Positions 8,513 to 17,189 of a stretch of 64,000 nucleotides of DNA are shown in pieces. Each line of letters starts with the position of its first letter. The stretch's first letter is position 1. The notes below the pieces were generated by a model. It saw nothing but the letters and a program-made list of their open reading frames with translations. It was not told the origin of the DNA and did not search any database. The stretch comes from Prinsepia uniflora (taxonomy: Eukaryota > Streptophyta > Magnoliopsida > Rosales > Rosaceae), in NCBI GenBank assembly GCA_032719365.1, contig CM064874.1:42248271-42312270 (forward strand), read 5' to 3'. The translations under genes were made by a program, and so were the position numbers.

Positions 8513-11083
8513 ATGGCTAAGGTTCGTCGATCCATTCAGTCAGCCAGAGAAGATGTTTCTGCCTCAACAGCTCAGACGAGGAATGAGACTCACATTGAGA
8601 TTCCGGAGAAGCGCCCTGCTCAACCCAGGCGTGTGACCATAGAAGCGCCCATTGAGACACTCGGAGGGAGACCAACCTTCAGCTTCGGAACCTTCCCCTT
8701 TTCGGCCAGCCAAATACCCCCGCCAGGGGAAGGAACTTCGACTCTACAACGGGCAGGCGGGAGATTGATGGGAAGTACATCGCAACATGAGCAGCCTGCA
8801 ACAAACATGGTCCTAAGGGACTTCCTGGATGGGAATCATGACATCTCAGGGAGAGGTCACCCCCAACCCCCCCAGGACATCTTGGCGCAACAAGTTGAAA
8901 GGTTGAGCAACCAAGTTCAACTTCAATCGGAGCTCTTGCAGCAAATCCTCGCAGGGAGACCAATCCAGGAGCAGCATAGACAGGAGAATACCCAAAGACG
9001 CCCTGGGAAAGAACAAGTCCGCTGCCAAACAATGTCACGAGATACTTCGCTTAGCGACTCTGGAGCGGAAAGTCACGCTCGTCAAGCAAAAAGCCCACAA
9101 CGCCTAAAGCCGTTAGTACGGGAACGGCTAGGAGGAAGGGTTGGGACAACCTCACGAGCAGAGCTCTCACAACACTCACATAGGAGTAGGGGGCAACCGC
9201 AGGCTCTATACCAAAACCTGAGGCGATCTGTCCACGACAGTGAAGGAGAGGATGAGGCCTATTCCCCTACACGATCCCATAGATCGAGGGAAGAAGCCCA
9301 CGGAGGTTCTCGACGACTGTCACAGCGGAATTCATCGCTTCAGCACGGCGCATTATGGGCTAATGATGTGCAAAAGATACTGGACAAGCACCTCCGTGCT
9401 CAGCGAGGTGGCGATCTAGAGGACGATCTACGCCGCCAAATACAGCTCTCTACACCCTTTGTAAGAGATATCGAGGAGGAACCATTTCCCCAGAGGTTCG
9501 CAACGCCGAACTTTACCCCATTCAAAGGAACCTCCGATCCGGTAAAACACATAGATTATTACCGAGGAGTCATGATCCCCCACAGGTCTAACGATGCACT
9601 TATGTGCAAAGTTTTCCAGGCTTCTCTTCAAGGCCAAGCCATGACTTGGTTTAATCATCTCCCCCCATGGTCGATTGAGTCCTTTGAAGAGTTGGCCTTG
9701 GCATTTGTGAAGGAATATGCACAACTTCGGACAATCGAGGTAAAGGATGACCACCTTTTCTCTGTCCGCAAGAAAACAAAAGATACTCTGCGACAGTACA
9801 TACGCAGATTTTGCGAAGAGAAGTCTCGCATTGTCGGCTGTAGTGACCTTGTAGCAGCAATGGCGTTCAAACAAGGACTCCCTCGGGACAGCCAGCTTTA
9901 CGGGGATATCGTCATGAGTAATGCCCGAAGCCTCACCAAAATACTTTCGCTAGCAGAGCGACATGCAAGTTGGGAGGATGAGAAGAACGCCACTCAAACT
10001 CAGGATCATGTTGGAGCTGGTGAGAAGACCCCCAAAAAGGAGGAATCCCATGGCAAGTTTACGGCTGGAAAGACCAACAAGCGCAAGGCGGGACAACCTT
10101 CCCAAACTCCGGCAGTAGGGAAGCCTAATTTGCAACTATCTTTACCAGTCCATCAGATCCACAGTGAGATTAAGGACAAACCATGGTTTAAAAAGCCAGA
10201 ACCAGTCAAGGGAGATCAGGAGAAGGCTGATAAAACAAAGTGGTGTGCCTTCCACGAATGCTATGGGCACAACATCGGTAAATGCATATCTTTTGAGAGA
10301 TATCTCCGAAATCTCATCAAGGAGGGGCATTGTACTGAGTATGTCAAGGGGAAGGCTGCAGATCGACCTACCGACAAAGGACCAAAGGAGCCTGCAGCCA
10401 AGATGATTCGCATCAATACCATCATGGCTGAATCAGAATTGCTAGGAACCACCTCCAAGCAGAAAAAGAGAAAAATACGAGATGCTCTTGCCATCTCTCA
10501 AGTCTCCCAAGTCACCACCACCGGGGTGGCCAACGACCTTGTCGTTGGTTTCTCTTTGAAGGACAAGGAGGGACTTGATTGGCCGCACGATGACGCATTG
10601 GTCGTATCAATCCAGATCGCTCATGCTCAGGTTGATCGGGTTCACGTGGATGAAGGGAGTGCGGCGAATATCCTCAGCCTAGAGGCAGTTCGCCGGATGG
10701 GGTTAGAAAGCCTAGTGGTAAAAGGGGTTGTCCCTCTCCGAGGCTTCAATGGGTCAACTAGTATGACCATTGGTACACTCCAGCTAGATGTACATTCAAA
10801 CCCCGTTGTCACGACCCAGACCTTTTACATCATGGACGAGTACTCTCCATACAATGGAATCCTCGGAAGGCCATGGCTTCACAAAATCCTCGCAACCACA
10901 TCAAGCCTCTACCAAAAGATTAGATTCCCTATTCCCGGTGGAGGAATCGGAGAAATCAAGGGCGATCAGACGATGGCTCGACGGTGCCTCACCGAAGGGC
11001 TAAGGGAGGTAAAGGTGGCAGAATTCATTCCCCAAGCAGGATCATCCAATAGGGGCAAGATTTCTTCTTCATCTCCCAAATAG
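8513..11083 (+). CDS. gag-pro: Gag-protease polyprotein of the Tat element (856 aa)
   Basis: Gag forms the virus-like particle and packages element RNA; the protease cuts the polyproteins. The ATG at 8513 (MAKVRRS) is the first start after the leader repeats. An Arg/Ser/Gln-rich N-terminal third is followed by a retrotransposon Gag domain at about residues 340-490 (DPVKHIDYYRG through QGLPRDS). A zinc-knuckle-like Cys/His cluster lies near 576-592 (CAFHECYGHNIGKC). An aspartic protease lies near 705-795, with active-site region VHVDEGSAANIL and the C-terminal YNGILGRPWLH. The active site reads D-E-G-S where D-S/T/G-G-S is usual, which may weaken or kill the protease. The frame ends at UAG 11081-11083 and continues, in the same frame, into pol. 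Confidence 0.93.
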   Translation: MAKVRRSIQSAREDVSASTAQTRNETHIEIPEKRPAQPRRVTIEAPIETLGGRPTFSFGTFPFSASQIPPPGEGTSTLQRAGGRLMGSTSQHEQPATNMVLRDFLDGNHDISGRGHPQPPQDILAQQVERLSNQVQLQSELLQQILAGRPIQEQHRQENTQRRPGKEQVRCQTMSRDTSLSDSGAESHARQAKSPQRLKPLVRERLGGRVGTTSRAELSQHSHRSRGQPQALYQNLRRSVHDSEGEDEAYSPTRSHRSREEAHGGSRRLSQRNSSLQHGALWANDVQKILDKHLRAQRGGDLEDDLRRQIQLSTPFVRDIEEEPFPQRFATPNFTPFKGTSDPVKHIDYYRGVMIPHRSNDALMCKVFQASLQGQAMTWFNHLPPWSIESFEELALAFVKEYAQLRTIEVKDDHLFSVRKKTKDTLRQYIRRFCEEKSRIVGCSDLVAAMAFKQGLPRDSQLYGDIVMSNARSLTKILSLAERHASWEDEKNATQTQDHVGAGEKTPKKEESHGKFTAGKTNKRKAGQPSQTPAVGKPNLQLSLPVHQIHSEIKDKPWFKKPEPVKGDQEKADKTKWCAFHECYGHNIGKCISFERYLRNLIKEGHCTEYVKGKAADRPTDKGPKEPAAKMIRINTIMAESELLGTTSKQKKRKIRDALAISQVSQVTTTGVANDLVVGFSLKDKEGLDWPHDDALVVSIQIAHAQVDRVHVDEGSAANILSLEAVRRMGLESLVVKGVVPLRGFNGSTSMTIGTLQLDVHSNPVVTTQTFYIMDEYSPYNGILGRPWLHKILATTSSLYQKIRFPIPGGGIGEIKGDQTMARRCLTEGLREVKVAEFIPQAGSSNRGKISSSSPK

Positions 11084-11089
11084 CAACTA
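11081..11089 (+). promoter_or_regulatory. Candidate readthrough stop codon between gag-pro and pol (UAG CAA CUA)
   Basis: A single UAG separates two ORFs in the same frame, with no other stop between 8513 and 14450. The next six bases, CAACTA, fit the CAR-YYA context known to promote readthrough of the tobacco mosaic virus replicase stop codon in plants. Readthrough would give a Gag-Pro-Pol fusion at low frequency, as retroelements need. Recoding itself is inferred. Confidence 0.7.
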
Positions 11090-14000
11090 ATCACAGGACA
11101 AGATCCTGACGTTCACGAGAAACCATCGGCTCCGGAAGGGTGGCAGCCGGAGGATGACGTGATCCTCGTTCAGCTTGACCCTCGACATCCTGAGCAAGAG
11201 GCCCGTATTGGCGCCCGGTTAAGTGACACAGAAAAGGAAGAACTCATAGCCTTCCTGCGTAGGGAGAAAGAAGTTTTTGCTTGGTCTCCGTCTGACATGC
11301 CTGGGATTGACCCTACTATCGTTAGCCACAGGCTACACGTCAATCCCCACCACAAGCCGGTCAAACAGAAAAGACGCAACTTTTCCCCAGAGAAAATTGC
11401 TATCATTCAAGAGGAGATCGACAAGTTACTCATTGCTGGATCCATTGAAGAAGTTCCGCACTCTGAATGGCTAGCAAATGTCGTGCTTGTCAAGAAAAAA
11501 GAGGCTGGACGGTGGAGAGTTTGTGTTGATTACACCGACCTCAATCTTGCGTGCCCAAAGGATCACTATCCTCTGCCTCGAATCGATCTCTTGGTAGATT
11601 CAACTGCAGGAAATGAGCTGCTAAGCTTCCTGGATGCATACTCGGGCTATAATCAGATCTCCATGCACGAAAACGACAAGGACAAGACGGCCTTCGTTTT
11701 CGACCGCGGTGTATACTGCTACAAGGTGATGCCATTTGGCCTCAAGAATGCAGGAGCAACGTACCAGAGACTCGTCAATCGGATGTTCAAGGATCTCATC
11801 GGCAAAACCATGGAAGTCTATGTGGACGGTATCATGGTCAAAGGAGAAAAACGAGGGGATCATATCGCCAACTTGCGAGAAACCTTCAACTTGCTGAAGA
11901 AGTACAAAATGAAGCTCAACCCTCTTAAGTGTACTTTCGGAGTCTCAGCAGGGAAATTCTTGGGATACCTTGTGACTCAACGTGGGATCGAAGCAAACCC
12001 AAAACAGATCAAGGCAATACTCGAGATGAAATCCCCATCAAGTCTGAAGGAGATTCAAAGTCTCACTGGACGGGCAGCAGCGTTGAATAGGTTTCTGTCC
12101 AAATCAACTGATCGGTGTCGACCTTTCTTCCAGGCGGTAAAGAAGGCATCCAGGGATAAGTGGGATGAAGGTTGTGAGAAAGCATTTCAAGATCTCAAGG
12201 CCTACTTAACATCCCCACCATTGCTATCAAAACCCAAGGATAACGAGGACCTGTTCCTCTATCTGGGGGTTTCGGACGTTGCCGTAAGCTCTGCACTTAT
12301 CCGAGAAGAAAATGGGATTCAGCTTCCTGTATTTTACACATCCAAAGCCCTCCTTGATGCTGAGACACGATACCCGAAATTTGAAAGGCTGATTCTAGCA
12401 TTACTAGTTACCACAAAAAAGCTGAGGCCATACTTTCAAGCTCATCGAGTGATAGTCATGACCGAATATCCACTCCGTTCGTTGCTCCATGCACCTGATG
12501 CATCGACACGGGTAATGAAATGGGCCATCGAGTTGAGTCAGCATGATTTGCTCTATCGACCACGGACAGCTGTCAAAGGCCAGACCTTAGCAGATTTTGT
12601 TGTGGAGTTCACACCGGCGTCACTGGAAGGAGGCAATAAGCTTGGCAAAACCCCCGGGGCCGCCGACACTTCTCTACCACAGGATCAAGAGGCCAGTTCT
12701 TCTTCCCTACAGCCCTCAATTTCCAATCTTCTATGGAAACTCTTTGTTGACGGCTCCTCAAACCAAAGGGGGGCAGGAGCAGGGATTGTCCTTATCACTC
12801 CAGATGGCTCAATGATAGAACAGGCGGTACAGTTCGGATTCAAAGCCTCTAACAATGAAGCGGAGTATGAGGCTTTGATTTGCGGGCTCACGCTTGCCAA
12901 GGAGTTGGGAATCAAACGCCTCGCTATTCATTCGGACTCGCAATTGATTACTAACCAATCAACCGGAGAATATGCTGCGCGTGATGCAAGAATGCTCAAG
13001 TATAATAACAAGGTCCAGGAAATGCTTACCCTTTTCCCAATTTTTACTTTTCATCAACTTCCACGAGCGGAAAATACGCAAGCAGATGCGCTGGCCAATC
13101 TAGCATCATCACTTGACTTTCGATTCAAGCGCTCGATCCCGATCGAATATCTCGAACGGAGAAGTATTGACATGAGGGAGATCGAAGTGAGACAAATTGG
13201 TTCATCTCCAAGCTGGCAAGATCCTTTCCTCAACTATCTGGAACATGGAATATTGCCTGATGAACGATTAGAGGCCCGCAAAATCCAGATGAAAGCTGTG
13301 CGATACTATGTCGACAGGGGGCAACTCTTTCGAAAAAGCTTTACAGGACCAAACTTGTTATGCTTAAGGCACCCAGAAACATTGAAGGTCTTGGCAGAAG
13401 TTCATGAAGGGCATTGTGGAAATCATTCCGGTGGAAGATCGCTCGCTCAAAAGACGCTTAGTGCAGGGTTTTACTGGCCTACTCTACGCCAGGAAGCTCT
13501 GCAATACGCCCAGAAATGTGACAAATGCCAAAGGTTCAAGCCTAACCAATTGGCACCACCGGAAGAGTTGCATGCACAGTTAAGCCCTTGGCCATTCATG
13601 CAATGGGGACTTGACATTGTTGGACCACTCCCAAGTACCCCAATCCCAAGCAAGAGGTATTTGATTGTCGCCACTGACTACTTCACTAAGTGGGTGGAGG
13701 CAAAAGCTTTGGCTACCATAACCCAGGCTGATGTCCAAAAATTCATCTGGAGCCAGATTATCTGCCGATTTGGACTCCCCAAGGTCATTCTGACTGACAA
13801 TGGGACTCAGTTCACTGGCGCCATAATCAACGAGTTCTTTGAGCTTTGGAGGATCAAGCATTTCACTTCAACTGCATATTACCCCCAGGGTAATGGCCAA
13901 GCTGAAGCTTCCAACAAAACGATCCTTAACTGTATCAAGAAGCGGCTCGAAGATAAAAAAGGCTTGTGGGAGGAGGAGTTGGATGGCACGCTCTGGGCAT

Positions 14001-14452
14001 ACCGTACCACTCCGCGTCGAGCAACAGGAGAGTCTCCATTCACCCTTGCATACGGTACTGACGCAGTCATTCCTCCACACGTTGTTGTCCCGGCACCCTT
14101 CACCGAGCTCGACGATCCAGTGGTCAACTCCATCGCTCTGAGAACTTCACTTGATCTCAGCGAGGAATTAAGAGAGCAAGTAGTGAAGCGTATCTCCAGC
14201 TACCAGCAGCAAGTGAGAAGCTCCTATAACAAGAGGGCTCGACTCCGGCACTTTCTCCCAGGAGACCTTGTTCTCAAGAAAAAGTTTGCGGCACCCAATC
14301 GTCCAGGGTCTCAAAAACTCAAGTCCCCTTGGGAAGGACCTTACCGAATCTACCAAGTAGGCGGAAAAGGAAGCTATACCTTGGAGACCATGGACGGGAA
14401 GTTGGTGAGTGGTTCCATGAACGCTCATCACCTCCGAAAATACTATGTGTAA
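11084..14452 (+). CDS. pol: Pol polyprotein of the Tat element: RT, two RNase H domains, integrase (1,122 codons after the UAG)
   Basis: Residues are counted from the codon after the UAG. RT spans about 120-300: VDYTDLN, LDAYSGYNQI with the first catalytic Asp near 182, and YVDG near 245 where YVDD is expected (codon GGT at 11828-11830). A connection RNase H-like domain (about 389-512) is followed by a second, fuller RNase H (about 550-675) with all four acidic positions: FVDGSS, NNEAEYEAL, HSDSQL, QADALAN. Integrase has an HHCC zinc finger (about 773-815), catalytic residues in GLDIVG, LTDNGTQF and GQAEASN, and a C-terminal GPY motif (WEGPYRI). It has no Met near the start, fitting expression by readthrough; the first GTG at 11159 is not needed. 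The RT change predicts an inactive polymerase. Confidence 0.95.
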   Translation, partial: QLITGQDPDVHEKPSAPEGWQPEDDVILVQLDPRHPEQEARIGARLSDTEKEELIAFLRREKEVFAWSPSDMPGIDPTIVSHRLHVNPHHKPVKQKRRNFSPEKIAIIQEEIDKLLIAGSIEEVPHSEWLANVVLVKKKEAGRWRVCVDYTDLNLACPKDHYPLPRIDLLVDSTAGNELLSFLDAYSGYNQISMHENDKDKTAFVFDRGVYCYKVMPFGLKNAGATYQRLVNRMFKDLIGKTMEVYVDGIMVKGEKRGDHIANLRETFNLLKKYKMKLNPLKCTFGVSAGKFLGYLVTQRGIEANPKQIKAILEMKSPSSLKEIQSLTGRAAALNRFLSKSTDRCRPFFQAVKKASRDKWDEGCEKAFQDLKAYLTSPPLLSKPKDNEDLFLYLGVSDVAVSSALIREENGIQLPVFYTSKALLDAETRYPKFERLILALLVTTKKLRPYFQAHRVIVMTEYPLRSLLHAPDASTRVMKWAIELSQHDLLYRPRTAVKGQTLADFVVEFTPASLEGGNKLGKTPGAADTSLPQDQEASSSSLQPSISNLLWKLFVDGSSNQRGAGAGIVLITPDGSMIEQAVQFGFKASNNEAEYEALICGLTLAKELGIKRLAIHSDSQLITNQSTGEYAARDARMLKYNNKVQEMLTLFPIFTFHQLPRAENTQADALANLASSLDFRFKRSIPIEYLERRSIDMREIEVRQIGSSPSWQDPFLNYLEHGILPDERLEARKIQMKAVRYYVDRGQLFRKSFTGPNLLCLRHPETLKVLAEVHEGHCGNHSGGRSLAQKTLSAGFYWPTLRQEALQYAQKCDKCQRFKPNQLAPPEELHAQLSPWPFMQWGLDIVGPLPSTPIPSKRYLIVATDYFTKWVEAKALATITQADVQKFIWSQIICRFGLPKVILTDNGTQFTGAIINEFFELWRIKHFTSTAYYPQGNGQAEASNKTILNCIKKRLEDKKGLWEEELDGTLWAYRTTPRRATGESPFTLAYGTDAVIPPHVVVPAPFTELDDPVVNSIALRTSLDLSEELREQVVKRISSYQQQVRSSYNKRARLRHFLPGDLVLKKKFAAPNRPGSQKLKSPWEGPYRIYQVGGKGSYTLETMDGKLVSGSMNAHHLRKYYV

Positions 14453-14504
14453 TACAAACTCGAGCTCAATAATAAAGCTAGTCGTTGTTTGATGCTAATA
14501 AAAG

Positions 14505-14835
14505 ACTTTATTCCCCCGGGAAGAACTCAAGCCTTCCTCCGGGAAGCATCCAAAGCCTTCCTTCAGGAAGCACCTCAAGCTTTCCTCCGGGAAGCATCCG
14601 AAGCCTTCCTTCAGGAAGCACCTCAAGCCTTCCTCCGGGAAGCATCCGAAGCCTTCCTTCAGGAAGCACCTCAAGCCTTCCTCCGGGAAGCATCCAAAGC
14701 CTTCCTTCAGGAAGCACCTCAAGCCTTCCTCCTAGGAAGCATCCTAAGCCTTCCTCTTGGAAGCTCCCTAAGCCTTCTTCATCGAAGCACTTCAAGCCTT
14801 CTCTTAAAGAAGCACAAGCCCTTCCCTGAAGGCAT
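14505..14835 (+). repeat. 24/48-bp tandem repeat with built-in hairpins, Tat 3' region
   Basis: Alternating 24-bp units AAGCCTTCCTCCGGGAAGC and AAGCCTTCCTTCAGGAAGC, about a dozen copies that degrade to the right. Each has CTTCC and GGAAG arms around a 4-5-base loop. Variants on the right keep pairing (CTTCCtcttGGAAG, CTTCttcatcGAAG). Long ORFs on both strands here are by-products of a unit divisible by three. Tat-lineage 3' regions are known to hold variable tandem repeats. Confidence 0.9.
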
Positions 14836-15129
14836 CATTCCAAAGACTTAATCATCTAAAAGCGTCACAAGTCATTTAGAACCCACTGTTATACACACAT
14901 GGTTTTGGTTGAGGCATATTAACAAACTCACACCAATACATTTACAGACATTTACAAATATTCACTTCGACACATAACATGTAAGAAAGTTAACACTTGC
15001 GTTTCAACAACTTAACTTCAATTCTTCTTATTTATTCATTTGGTAAGTGTTTGGCAAATCACATGACGATTGCTCACACCAGTTGTACAAAACATAAAAA
15101 AATGCACACAAGAACAAGCCGACATGTAA
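14836..15129. other. Non-coding spacer in the Tat 3' region
   Basis: AT-richer DNA between the tandem repeats and the antisense ORF's stop codon. Nothing recognised. Confidence 0.5.
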
Positions 15130-16923
15130 CTATGGAGGCAAATCTTCAAATCCCATCGTGTTTCTAAACTCTTCCCACTCTTCTGCTGAAAGTAAGGAAG
15201 TATCATGAAACAATGAATCAGCAGTCTCAGGGAAAGCTTCATTCCTGGTCCCGGCCTCGGGCTCTGGGAAAGATACCGGAACAGGCTCCAGCTCTTGCTC
15301 CAACTCTGGTTCCCGCTCTTTGGTGGTGACCCCGCTACAACTCGCCATATCCAACTTTTGTGCCTCAACAGGTCTTTGGCACAAAGTTGTGGGGGCATGC
15401 GGCGATTGTAAATAATCATGTCCCGGGAGCATTGCCGCTTTTAGACTCTGGATCTCCACCTCCAAAAGTCTGCTTGTTTCTTCTGAGTCTTGCAACTTTC
15501 TGCGCAGCAAAGAGAGCTCGTCTCGAGCAGAGTCTCGCTCCTTTTCTATCCGAATCCTCTCAGCACGGCTCACCTCCAGCTCGCCCACTTTGACTTCCAA
15601 AGAGTGGACCCTTCCGACCAAAACTTCGTTATTCCGACTAGAGTGGTCTCGGGCTTCTCGAAGACGTTTACATTCGCTCTTCATTCGCTCATTTTCACCC
15701 TCCAAACCAACATTCCCACGAAGCATGTCCACCAACTTATGGGCCCCAGCTTTCGCAATCCTAAGGTCTCGGACTACCTTGTCCAAAGCCCCTCGCGAAA
15801 CAGTTTTCTGACTGTCCTCTGTTGGGATGGAGGCACCTATCACATCAACAATCTTGGACGGTGCACGTGTCTCCCCCACTATCCAATCTAGGCTTTCATC
15901 TCTCGACGCTTGATGAACCGGGTAGTGGGAGGTGGGGATCACCTTCAGCTTCTTAAGTTGCTTGGGTACCCCCTCGCAAGGACCTTCTGAAGCTTTACGC
16001 TTGCTAGATGACTCCGCAGGAATAGAACGGTCAGGCTTGAAATGAAGCTGCTCAGCATGCCTTTTTTCCAAGGAAACATTGGACCCTTGCTTGTCATTCC
16101 TCTTCTGGATAATGGGTTTCTTCAACCGCAAAGGAGCACTCAACCACTCTTTGATTAGGATATCCGAGGGCCTCCCACCATTCAAATCTCTAAGTGGAGA
16201 AAGTAGCCAACTCATGTCTCGGAACTCTGGGGGAATCTTCAAAGCCATATCAATCTTCTTAAGATCAGGATGACTTTCAAATCCGCTATACAACTCATCA
16301 AACGAACGAAAATGTGAGGCGATCCTCAGGTCTGAGGAGGCGTGTTTGTCCCATGCACCACCGACTTCAATACAGTTAACCCTGTACGCACTGTCATTGA
16401 ACTCCGCCCTCAAAAATAGCTCCACCTTGGGAACAACTCGAGAAAGCCGACCGCCGGTAACTCCGTTGTGTGACACGGAATAGCAATGCCAGAATTCATC
16501 TTCCGAGAGTCCCAGGCTAAAGAACTTGTTCAACTTCTCAAAGCACATGATGTGTCGATAAGCATCGACGTCCAGTTGAGCAGGACTGCATCCCATCCGG
16601 CCAATAATCTTAGAAAAGAACTTCGAGAACGGGAACTTGAAACCCCACCCAATGGTCAAAGGATGGAATTTAGTCCACCGACCGCCGACAGGGTTCTTTC
16701 CCCTTCCATGCTTAAGAGCCTTCATGGAAGAGCATCTGTCTCCAAGCTCCACAAAGACATCCTCGGGAAAAGCAATTTGATTACGAGCTTTCCACTCCTT
16801 AAAATCTTCAGGCTTCTCAAACTCCATATCTTTCCCTCGGAATGGACTAAGGCTACGAGAACCGCCACGCTCCCACAAAACAGGCTTGCTGGGTCTCTCA
16901 GCACCTTGACGCATAGCGAACAT
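15130..16923 (-). CDS. Antisense ORF of the Tat element, putative gypsy-type transposon family protein (597 aa)
   Basis: A long intact frame on the strand opposite gag-pol, placed between pol and the 3' LTR as in Retand, RIRE2 and Grande-like Tat elements. The first ATG is at 16923 (MFAMRQG). Residues about 85-300 resemble the plant Transposase_28 / putative gypsy-type transposon domain: the GWGFKFPFSKFF and GCSPAQLDVDAYRHI segments and the WHCYSV region. The middle is basic (nuclear-localisation-like KRKASEG, KQLKKLK). About 375-500 is heptad-rich and likely coiled coil. The C-terminus is Glu/Pro-rich. Function is unknown in the family. Upstream (rightward) sits a partial repeat of its own start region and then a captured LTR fragment in the same orientation. 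No frameshift or stop, consistent with constraint or youth. Confidence 0.85.
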   Translation of the reverse strand: MFAMRQGAERPSKPVLWERGGSRSLSPFRGKDMEFEKPEDFKEWKARNQIAFPEDVFVELGDRCSSMKALKHGRGKNPVGGRWTKFHPLTIGWGFKFPFSKFFSKIIGRMGCSPAQLDVDAYRHIMCFEKLNKFFSLGLSEDEFWHCYSVSHNGVTGGRLSRVVPKVELFLRAEFNDSAYRVNCIEVGGAWDKHASSDLRIASHFRSFDELYSGFESHPDLKKIDMALKIPPEFRDMSWLLSPLRDLNGGRPSDILIKEWLSAPLRLKKPIIQKRNDKQGSNVSLEKRHAEQLHFKPDRSIPAESSSKRKASEGPCEGVPKQLKKLKVIPTSHYPVHQASRDESLDWIVGETRAPSKIVDVIGASIPTEDSQKTVSRGALDKVVRDLRIAKAGAHKLVDMLRGNVGLEGENERMKSECKRLREARDHSSRNNEVLVGRVHSLEVKVGELEVSRAERIRIEKERDSARDELSLLRRKLQDSEETSRLLEVEIQSLKAAMLPGHDYLQSPHAPTTLCQRPVEAQKLDMASCSGVTTKEREPELEQELEPVPVSFPEPEAGTRNEAFPETADSLFHDTSLLSAEEWEEFRNTMGFEDLPP

Positions 16924-17118
16924 ATTTGTGGTACTAGCAAACGTCACAACAGATGTGACCTAGCCTACCAATGCTCACTAGTCACGTTTGCAAGTGCACT
17001 CAATCACCACCAAATCCCCGTCAACTGCTCAGCCAAACTCCGTTCACCACGTAGCAAGCATATTTGTGGTACTAGCAAGGGTCACAATGAGTGTGAGCCA
17101 GCCTACCGATGCAAGCAC
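16918..17118. repeat. Direct repeat around the antisense ORF start
   Basis: About 60 bp at 16918-16977 recur, diverged, at 17055-17115. Both contain CATATTTGTGGTACTAGCAA and then a GCCTACC-ATGC phrase. The left copy includes the ATG of the antisense ORF; the right copy lies upstream of it. Confidence 0.75.
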
Positions 17119-17189
17119 GCACTATCCAAACTGCTCATTTTCCAAACTGCACGCGATTCCGTAATTTCTGACGCTTTTTAGGAATTTCG

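Noticed and set aside
11159..11161. Independent start of pol at 11159
   Set aside because: This codon is GTG, not ATG, and the frame is continuous with gag-pro apart from the UAG, so readthrough is the simpler reading.
14485..14851. Small repetitive proteins on both strands
   Set aside because: They arise from a 24-bp tandem repeat whose length is a multiple of three; no start context or domain.
16924..16947. Antisense ORF starting at 16947
   Set aside because: That codon is GTG on the minus strand; the first ATG is at 16923.
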